From a virus, in IMG/VR virus record IMGVR_UViG_3300011253_000399, positions 1 to 20,387 of that record: 20,387 nt of DNA; one strand, written 5' to 3'. Both the position numbers and the translations under genes were made by a program. The notes under the pieces were generated by a model. The model did not search any database. It was not told where the DNA came from and saw nothing but the letters and a program-made list of their open reading frames with translations. Shown here in pieces: positions 1 through 7,000 of this stretch (its first letter is position 1; each line of letters starts with the position of its first letter).

Positions 1-747
1 GCCAGTGTAAGCACCGTAGAGCGTAGACGAGACTTTCCAGAACACCAGTGTGTCCTTAGCAGTCAGCGTAGGAGCGACATTGCCGCCAGAGGTTACCCAT
101 GGCATTGTAGGCCAAGTGACTGTGTAGGATGCACCTGCTTCGAGCTGTAGGACGATTGCGTCACCAGAGCTTAGCGAGTCTGTGAAGGTCGTGTTAGCCG
201 CTAGAGTCTTGGTCTGTACTGCGCCGTTGGTAGCGTCAAAGGCTGTGCCTGACAGAGCGTATACAGTGTCTCGGATGGTCTTGTTCGTAAAAGTCTGAGT
301 GTTGGTAGACGTTGTGGTGTTAGCGTCATAGGCTTGGACAGTTACGCCAATATCAGCGTCAACAACTATTGTTGCATCGTAGGCTTGTACAGTTGAGCCT
401 ATGTCTGCATCTTTAAGAATAGTTGCATCAGCAGGTTCTTTGTTGTTTAGCTGAGTTTGAATGCTAGAAGTAACGCCATCTACATAATTCAGCTCAGTAG
501 CTGTGGCTGTAAGCCCTAGATTAGTCAAAGCAGTAGCAGAGTTAGCGAGATCAGATAGATTATTGCTATCTAATAAATAACTACCAGTATCAATAAGATA
601 CCCAAGGCTTGTCCAAGCCGTAGAGCCGTCCCCTGCTTTTATTTTACTGGTATCTGTCTCTAGTCCTAATTCACCTTGAGCCAATGTAGGATTAGCAGAA
701 GTCCAGTTAGCGGCAGTATCACGCCTAATTTGTATGATGTCAGCCAT
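1..747 (-). CDS. Tail fibre protein, Mtd_N-like N-terminus (3' end beyond window)
   Basis: An open frame starts at ATG 747 and runs without a stop to base 1 (249 codons), so the C-terminus is missing. The start overlaps the stop of the upstream fibre gene (TAATG), which implies translational coupling. The N-terminus (MADIIQIRRDTAANWTSANP, then LAQGELGLETDTSKIKAGDG and TAWTSLGYL) matches the pattern of the Mtd_N-type domain (major tropism determinant N-terminal domain) common at the start of phage fibres. Next come TATELNYVDGVTSSIQTQLN and two copies of a DADIGxTVQAYD unit, modules I know from environmental phage fibres. The last visible part (about 145-249) is beta-rich (TNKTIRDTVYALSG, then a segment with YTVTWP). 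It is probably a distal, receptor-facing or fibre-shaft protein. The visible part shows no enzymatic motif. The fibre call is firm; the exact position in the virion is inferred. Confidence 0.8.
   Translation of the reverse strand, partial: MADIIQIRRDTAANWTSANPTLAQGELGLETDTSKIKAGDGSTAWTSLGYLIDTGSYLLDSNNLSDLANSATALTNLGLTATATELNYVDGVTSSIQTQLNNKEPADATILKDADIGSTVQAYDATIVVDADIGVTVQAYDANTTTSTNTQTFTNKTIRDTVYALSGTAFDATNGAVQTKTLAANTTFTDSLSSGDAIVLQLEAGASYTVTWPTMPWVTSGGNVAPTLTAKDTLVFWKVSSTLYGAYTG
325..426 (-). repeat. Two tandem 17-residue (51-bp) units in partial fibre gene
   Basis: The units ATILKDADIGSTVQAYD and ATIVVDADIGVTVQAYD lie back to back. They are near-identical in protein, but synonymous codons differ, which points to an old duplication or selection on the protein. 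They are probably shaft repeats. Confidence 0.75.
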
Positions 748-2096
748 TACGCCGAACCTCCGTTGACCGATTGAACTGAAGTGTATGTGCTGTTAGCAAA
801 GCCACCGTCAGCATTTTTTAATTGGACGATAGTGTTATAAGTTGAGTGAGCTAATATCTCTATTAAGTCACCTGTCGTAGCGCCAGTAGCTAGAGTAATG
901 CTAGTGCCATTGGTAGCCGTAAATTCAGTGCCTAGTAATATCTTGATGCCGTTTAAAAACACATCAACGTAGCCAACATCATAGGTAACATTAAATACAG
1001 TCTGTCCAGACGTAGCCGTATAAAGCGTTCGTGTATATACAAATTCTCCTGCATCCACCACCGCCCACGATGGATCAGTGCCATCGGTAGTTAAATACTT
1101 ACCGCTGTTTCCGGTCTGGCTCGGCAGAGCGTCTACGTCACCAAAGGCTATTGACCCAGAGCCATCAGTAACAAGAGCCTGACCAGAAGTACCATCGGAT
1201 ACAGGTAGTGTGAAGGCTGTGACAAAGCTCGCTAGGTTTGCATCAGTGACAGCAACAGTAGCGTCTGTAATATCCGCAGCGACTAAGGCTCGCTTGTCGT
1301 ATGTGCCACCTGCGTTACCGATGAATACGTTGCCATCAGTTAGGTTAGGCACATCATTAGAACGCCCAGCGCCCATAATTACGCCGCCGCCATTTGATGC
1401 GTGTACCTTAGTCACTCTACCGAGATTCTGTACTAGGACAGACTGACCTGTAGGTCTGACATTAGTATAGCCGCCGCCAGACGCGACATAGATAACATCG
1501 CCCTCGCTGAACGCGCTTGTATCAACGCCAGAAATGCGACCCATCAAAAGCAGAATGCCTTCAGCGCCCGCAGTCAGGTCTTCGCCTAATACACCTACCG
1601 CTGGCATAGTAGCCGCGCTAGACGCATCAGCAGGAGCGATCTCCATAAAGTTGCCAGAAGTACCTGTCTGGTAGACCGGAGTGCCTTTAGAGATAGTTGA
1701 TCCAGTACCGTTCTTACACAGCTCCTCAATAGTATCTGAATCTATTGTCAGAGTTCCTGCGGCATCATCATAAGTAGTGGTGATACCTAGCCCTGCAACG
1801 ATTAAGGCGTTTACCCTATCGTCTACACGCTCGTCTGTGTAATATAGATTAGTGCCTTCAGTCAGGTCTGTGGTAGTAAACGAGCTGAGGTCGGTGATAT
1901 AAGAGGTTAGATCGGCAGGTGCAAACGTAAATACGCCAGACGTATACGCGAGCGTACCGCCCCCACTGGCAGCGCCAGTAGAGACGGATAGATCACCGCT
2001 TTCTAATTTATCGGTATTGAGGTTGGTAAAGTTCGCATCAACCTCGGTGTTGGTTAATGGCGAGCCTTTACCCGCTCGTGTGGTAATAGTAGCCAT
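747..2096 (-). CDS. Tail fibre / virion structural protein, 449 aa
   Basis: ATG at 2096 follows a good Shine-Dalgarno (AGAGG, spacing 6). The N-terminus has the motif TRAGKGSPLTNTEVDANFTN at residues 6-25, which I know as a recurrent start of virion structural proteins in environmental phages. Residues 80-120 carry GTNLYYTDERVDDRV and the YDDAAGTLTI pattern. Residues 130-245 form a compact beta-rich domain (KGTPVYQTG, PADASSAATMPAVGVL, GVDTSAFSEGDVIYV). Residues 353-423 form a further fibre-type beta domain (SGQTVFNVTYDVGYVDVFLN, then GIKILLGTEFTATNGTS). The stop (TAA 749-747) overlaps the next fibre start. The role is probably fibre shaft plus knob, outside the cell on the assembled tail. 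No chaperone or protease domain is evident. The fibre identity is well supported by domain style; the receptor is unknown. Confidence 0.8.
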   Translation of the reverse strand: MATITTRAGKGSPLTNTEVDANFTNLNTDKLESGDLSVSTGAASGGGTLAYTSGVFTFAPADLTSYITDLSSFTTTDLTEGTNLYYTDERVDDRVNALIVAGLGITTTYDDAAGTLTIDSDTIEELCKNGTGSTISKGTPVYQTGTSGNFMEIAPADASSAATMPAVGVLGEDLTAGAEGILLLMGRISGVDTSAFSEGDVIYVASGGGYTNVRPTGQSVLVQNLGRVTKVHASNGGGVIMGAGRSNDVPNLTDGNVFIGNAGGTYDKRALVAADITDATVAVTDANLASFVTAFTLPVSDGTSGQALVTDGSGSIAFGDVDALPSQTGNSGKYLTTDGTDPSWAVVDAGEFVYTRTLYTATSGQTVFNVTYDVGYVDVFLNGIKILLGTEFTATNGTSITLATGATTGDLIEILAHSTYNTIVQLKNADGGFANSTYTSVQSVNGGSA

Positions 2097-2115
2097 GACT
2101 CGCCTCTAACTTAGA

Positions 2116-2562
2116 TTAAGATGCAGACAGCGTAATAGTCCAAGTGATGCTTAGAGTATCGTTAGCAGCCTTATTGACTACTGCAAATACAGTACGAGCC
2201 AACATATCACCAGCAGATGCTGCGTTAAACAGACCAGCCTCAGTAATTGCGCCAGTGCCATCACCTGCACCCCAAGAGGCTACATACGCGATCTCGTTGC
2301 CAGTAACAGTAGTGCTAGTCAGCGCATTGCGGTCTAGCTCTGTTCCTAGAGTAGTATCGCCAGCAGCCGCAGCAACCGTGCCTGTGCCGATAGCCATATA
2401 ACCCATAGCAGCGTCTGTGGTGTCTTTCATGCGTGAGGCAATGAAACCAAGACCAGTAGTAACTACTAAGTTGTTGATATTGCTCTCTTGTTTAATAGCT
2501 CCAGTGGAATCTTTCAGGACTACCGAAAGACGACCTGTAGCCTTGATTTTGCTGTTAATCAT
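2116..2562 (-). CDS. Conserved phage tail/fibre-associated structural protein, 148 aa
   Basis: ATG 2562 is preceded by AAGGA at spacing of about 7. The protein has the pattern of a small family often found among phage fibre genes: an N-terminal beta strand region (GRLSVVLKDSTGAIKQ), then NNLVVTTGLGFIASRM, MGYMAIGTGTVAAAAGDTTL, TELDRNALTSTTVTGNE, GAGDGTGAITEAGLFNAAS, and a C-terminal MLARTVFAVVNKAANDTLSI ending in WTITLSAS. No signal peptide, membrane segment or catalytic motif is seen. It lies between the 18-residue-repeat protein and the 449-aa fibre, with short gaps to both, so it is probably made from the same late transcript and is a minor virion or fibre-adaptor protein. The family resemblance is clear to me from the pattern; no biochemical function is known to me. 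Confidence 0.75.
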   Translation of the reverse strand: MINSKIKATGRLSVVLKDSTGAIKQESNINNLVVTTGLGFIASRMKDTTDAAMGYMAIGTGTVAAAAGDTTLGTELDRNALTSTTVTGNEIAYVASWGAGDGTGAITEAGLFNAASAGDMLARTVFAVVNKAANDTLSITWTITLSAS

Positions 2563-2572
2563 AAGTCATTCC

Positions 2573-3541
2573 TTAAAAAGTACGTTTTTCACCAACATAG
2601 TCGTCAGCAAAATACAGGTTATTGTCTACATAGTCCTGAGATATAAGAACCCCAGAATCAGCAGTCCCTATTGTATCAGATTGCGCTTTTCCAACCAATG
2701 AGACCTGAGACTCCTGCACAACAAAGGAATCGGCAAATACTCTACTAAAGCCCCATGCCAATGAGATGAAGTCACCAGCTATCAAGGTTTCGGTTTGATC
2801 TCGAACGAAGGAAACTTGGACGATCACTGCGTCTGATGCAGCAAAGGAATCATTAAACGCTCTAGAATATGTCGCTTCTAAAGCCACAGTATCTGTCACA
2901 GCGCCGAAGTTAATCAGGCGTTTCTGCACCTGCATCGTCTGATTATCATCAATAGTAGCTTCAGCACCTATATCATCAGTTGAATATAAGTCATCAATAA
3001 TATCTTTGGTGATATCAAAAGCGTGAAAGTCTACCGTGATCGAGGTGTCTACAGGCTGCTTGCCAAACGTGACTACATTAGTATCAGTCACAGAGCCAGC
3101 ATCTGCTGCATCTTCGGTGATTAAAGGGTAAGGATTTAAGACATCTGTAATCGAAATTAGGTCGGCAAAGGACTTAGCTAGGCTTAATCCTGTCACATCC
3201 GTTATAGAAAAAGGGTCTGCAAGTGCCTTGTTAGTCCCGAATGCAGTGACTTCAGACAAGCCAACAAGATCGGTCGGCTGCTTGCCTATGATAGAAAGCA
3301 GCGAATCAGCCAAGGCCAGCGCCTCACTCGCGCCTTTACCAAGTTCACTAGCTGCGGCATCTGTCAGGGTATAGCTATCTACTACAACCTTAGAAGCATC
3401 AAGAGCCGCGCTATCTATAGCAGAAGCAGCGTCAGCTAGGGATTTAGCTATGACAAAAGAGGCTGCGTCAGTTGTGCCTACAGCGTCATTATGCAGTTTC
3501 GAGAACACCCAAGCCGCTATATCAGTCAGGCCAAGCGAGTC
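2573..3541 (-). repeat. About 15-17 degenerate 18-residue (54-bp) repeats
   Basis: From residue 50 to the C-terminus, units start with D and carry T/S-D at positions 6-7 and K near position 15. Clear 18-residue copies include DSLGLTDIAAWVFSKLHN, DAASAIDSAALDASKVVV, DAGSVTDTNVVTFGKQPV and DTSITVDFHAFDITKDII. A few units are lengthened to 20-28 residues. DNA identity between copies is low, so the periodicity is conserved mainly at the protein level. Confidence 0.75.
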
Positions 3542-3688
3542 CGAGATAGCCAAAAAGCGACCAGAGAACTCATTTAGAAACATTTCTGCAACCAAGCGCA
3601 ACCGCTTAGACGCTACATCTAAACGCAAGCTATTCGGCAAGATGTTACTAAGCCGAGGTTTGCCTGATGCTGGCTTGATCTTAGGCAT
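2573..3688 (-). CDS. Repeat-rich putative tail fibre protein, 371 aa
   Basis: ATG 3688 overlaps the stop of the upstream 110-aa gene (TAATG) and has GTGAGG upstream. After a basic head (residues 1-48, MPKIKPASGKPRLSNILPNS onwards), almost the whole protein is built from degenerate units of about 18 residues. The consensus is D-x-x-x-x-T-D followed by about seven mostly hydrophobic or small residues and a G/S/A-K pair, for example DPFSITDVTGLSLAKSFA and DAVGTTDAASFVIAKSLA. The tandem design, acidic composition and lack of enzyme motifs suggest an elongated fibre or surface decoration. I recognise related D-S-x-S-x-T/S-D repeat proteins among phage fibres but cannot name a defined family. The basic head may be the attachment part. 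The gene sits inside the fibre cluster, so a virion role is likely. Confidence 0.65.
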   Translation of the reverse strand: MPKIKPASGKPRLSNILPNSLRLDVASKRLRLVAEMFLNEFSGRFLAISDSLGLTDIAAWVFSKLHNDAVGTTDAASFVIAKSLADAASAIDSAALDASKVVVDSYTLTDAAASELGKGASEALALADSLLSIIGKQPTDLVGLSEVTAFGTNKALADPFSITDVTGLSLAKSFADLISITDVLNPYPLITEDAADAGSVTDTNVVTFGKQPVDTSITVDFHAFDITKDIIDDLYSTDDIGAEATIDDNQTMQVQKRLINFGAVTDTVALEATYSRAFNDSFAASDAVIVQVSFVRDQTETLIAGDFISLAWGFSRVFADSFVVQESQVSLVGKAQSDTIGTADSGVLISQDYVDNNLYFADDYVGEKRTF

Positions 3689-4020
3689 TAATAGTCCTCA
3701 CGAAGAGTGAACTCTAGTTCCTCAAAAGCCGTTTCGATGACTCCATCGACAAAGGTAAGCTGAACTTCCGCGACATAATCACCTGCGGTAATGTCTAATG
3801 CTGCGCTATTGAACTCGAATAATGCAATACCAGCTTCTAGGTCTGCGACTACAGTGGTAGACGAATTGATAGACGTTAAGACATTAGAAGTATTCTTCTT
3901 CTTAAACTTCATAGTCACTGTGCAATTTGTTAGATCGACAGCAGCGCCTGTATCGTCTCTAGTGATAGTGACCTTGACCTGTGAGCCATTATCACCTTGT
4001 ACCAAATAAAGCTGAGTCAT
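3688..4020 (-). CDS. Small Ig-like virion protein, BppU N-domain-like, 110 aa
   Basis: ATG 4020 follows the stop of the J-like gene by 4 bases, with GGA as a weak Shine-Dalgarno. The protein is a single beta-rich domain: YLVQGDNGSQVKVTI, TGAAVDLTNCTVTMKFKKK, LEAGIALFEFNSAALDITAG, then YVAEVQLTF and a closing strand FEELEFTLREDY. This matches the pattern of the N-terminal domain of siphophage baseplate upper protein (BppU), an Ig-like domain that anchors fibres to the tail tip. Its place directly after the J-like hub/fibre and before accessory fibres fits an adaptor or decoration role. The stop overlaps the next start (TAATG). An alternative is a generic phage Ig-like structural domain. The beta-sandwich and virion role are likely; the specific BppU relation is tentative. 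Confidence 0.6.
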   Translation of the reverse strand: MTQLYLVQGDNGSQVKVTITRDDTGAAVDLTNCTVTMKFKKKNTSNVLTSINSSTTVVADLEAGIALFEFNSAALDITAGDYVAEVQLTFVDGVIETAFEELEFTLREDY

Positions 4021-4024
4021 AGTC

Positions 4025-7000
4025 TTATCCGCATAAGTAGATACAGGAGATCATTTTGACCTCACCTGCTTGGAATGTAGCCGCTTCACGAGCCTTAGCT
4101 ACTGTGTAAGAGCGTATTATATCATCTCCCTGTTTCATGCCCTTGCCGAGCGTAGAGCTAGTGACAATTAAGTCGCCAGCTTGAATGTCCCCACCCTCGC
4201 CACAGACATTGACCTGCCCTTCTCCAACAGAGTTTAAGATAATACAGTTGCGATCTATGAACAGCGCATCATATTGCGGGTCTCGCGTAGGCAAATTCTC
4301 AGGCTGTATGTCTTCAATCTCATCAAACACTTTCTCAGGCGTAGCAGTTCTAGCTGACACAGGGACGTAGTTTGCAGGTGACATCTCCGAGTACACGCCG
4401 ATAGCGGATTGATTCGGCTGACTGCTGATTGCTTGTAGACATAAGGTATTAGATATATCTCGCTTAATTAGCACTTCAGTATCAACCATAATATCGCCAA
4501 TCTCAGGCGTTACAGAGTCATCCAGTAGACCATCGTGCATTCCGGTGAAAGGAGTGATCGTGCCTGTAGCAGTAATGTTTCCATTAACGTATACGTTGCC
4601 TGTTGCTTCCACAGCGTAAGTTGAGTTGGCTAAAGAGACAGCTTTTGTTCCCGCTGCAAATATTCCCGCTCTGGTATTGTTACAAAGTCCTGCTTGAGAC
4701 CTGTGAGTAGTGCCGCCAAGGAAAACGGAATTAGCAAAGAACGCACCAAATGAGTTAGCTCCATTATAAGATTGCTGACCCGCCACAGCGACAGAAGGGT
4801 CACCATTACCCAAACCTGCCACGCCAAATGAGTTAGAGTTGGTGCCTCTTAAGATTCCTGCACCAGTGAATCCTGCTACAGTCGTACTAGTTCCAAATTC
4901 AAATTGAAAACTATTTCCTAAAGCACCACCATAGGTCTTTGAGGTATTTGAAATTAGCTTGCCTACAGATAGTGAATCAGCCGCTATTTCTGTTGCTGTT
5001 ATAGCCCCCGCTGCTATCTGTCCTGCTGTGATGGTATTCGCTAATATCTCGTTTGCCGTGATTGTGCCTGTGGCTATTTCGTTTGCAGTAATAGTATTTG
5101 CTGCAATCTTTGCTGCGGTCACTGCATTGGCATCGAGCTTAGATGTGATGATTTGACCATCGCCAATTAATGTAGCCGTAATTGAACCATCTAATATCTT
5201 TGCTGCTGTGATTGCATCATCAGCTATATTAGTGCTACCAACTGCCCCAACTGCTAGTTCGCTAGTGGAAATAGCGCCTGCCGCTATCTGACCTGCTGTA
5301 ATGGTGTTAGAAGCTATCTCTGTGGCTGTAATCGTTCCTGCGGCGATCTTATCTGCGGTTATTGTTCCTGCTGCAATCTTTGCTGCGGTTACTGCATTAG
5401 CGTCTAGCTTTGAAGTAATTATTTGCCCATCGCCAATAAGTGTTGCCGTAATTGATCCGTCTAGTATCTTTGCTGCTGTTATAGCGTCATCAGCTAAATT
5501 AGTGGTATCAACCGCCCCTACCGCTAACTCGCTAGTTGATATAGCTCCTGCCGCTATTTGTCCTGCCGTAATGGTGTTAGAAGCTATCTCATTAGCCGTA
5601 ATAGTGCCTGTGGCAATCTTGGCTGCTGTGATAGTGTTAGCGGCTATCTTATCAGCAGTAATGGCTAGAGCGGCTAGTTTGGCGGTAGTAATAGCACCTG
5701 CGGCTATCTCTGTAGCTGATATTGTCCCTGCCGCTATTTGAGAAGCTGTTATCGTGTTGGCAGCTATCTCGCTTGCGGTAATGGCATTCGCCGCTATTTG
5801 CAGTGCGGTGATTGTTCCTGTAAGTATCTCTGTGGCAGTGATAGCCCCTGCCGCAATCTGACTAGCAGTAATTGTATTTGTGGCTATCTGATTTGCTGTA
5901 ATGGTGCCAGTTGCAATATTTCCCGCGACTATAGTTGCCGAGGCGATTTCAGAAGCTGTGATAGTACCTGCTGTAATCTTTGCGGCTGTTACTGCTCCTG
6001 CTGCTAATTTAGCTGTTTCAATAGCTCCGTCTAATATTTTTGTAGCTGTGATGGCATTAGTTGCTATGACAGCTTCGGTAGCAGCGTTATCTGCAAGCTC
6101 AGCGGATGTAACAGCATCGGCAGCAATCTTAGCTGTAGTAATCGCGTTAGAAGCTATCTTGTCAGCATTGACCGCCAGCGCAGCTATCTTGTCAGTAGTG
6201 ACTGCGTTAGCCGCTATCTTACCTGCCTCAACTGCCGCTGTGCCTAATTTGGTCGCCGTGACAGCCGCTGCTGCAATTTGAGCTGTTTGTACTGTGCCTG
6301 TTAGATCAGAGAAATCACTAGCTCCTTGAACCGTTACATACGATGAGCCATCCCATCGGTACAAGGTATTGTTTGTAGTGTTGTATATCGTCTCAGTGCT
6401 TTTCGTCAAAGGCACACTTGTAACTAGAGTCACAGGTTGAATAGTTGCCGCAAACTGAGCGGCAGTCACGTTACCGCTTAACTCAGAAAAGTTTGTTGCT
6501 CCTGTGGCCTCGGCATAAGCGGAACCATCCCAACGATATAATTTGTTATCGCTAGTGTTATAAATCACTTCTGTAGTCTTGCTAACAGGTACTGATGCAA
6601 CAAGACTTACAGGCTCAATAGTTGAGGCAAACTGAGCAGCAGTGACGTTGCCTGATAGTTGTGAGAAGTCCGTAACGCCTGTTGCAGCAACATAAGCCGA
6701 TCCATCCCATCTGTATAAAATATTGTCCGTTGTGTTGTAAACCACTTCGGTAGACTTGGTGGCAGGTACAGAGGTGACCAGAGTTACAGGTTCAATGGAG
6801 CTGGCAAACTTCGCTACATCAATAGAGCCGTCTACAATACCTGCCGAAGTCACAAGAGTCGCAGAAGCTGAAGCTACCCCAGAAAAGCCAGACACGTTTT
6901 CGCTATAATCCGCTGCCTTGAGCCAGTAGTAATAAGTAGTATCAGCAGCAATATTTTGATCTACAAAAGACTCGCTGTTGATACTAGCGATCTTGGAAGC

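Noticed and set aside
4025-4550. S74-type self-cleaving chaperone at the J-like C-terminus
   Set aside because: No recognisable S74 catalytic motif is visible; only a loose GDI/GDLIVTS resemblance to fibre C-terminal domains remains.
5301-6281. Long plus-strand open frames rich in Ala/Val/Ile opposite the J-like gene repeats
   Set aside because: They are the antisense of the decapeptide array; the repeat simply lacks stops in that frame. The composition is that of a shadow frame and no ribosome site supports them.
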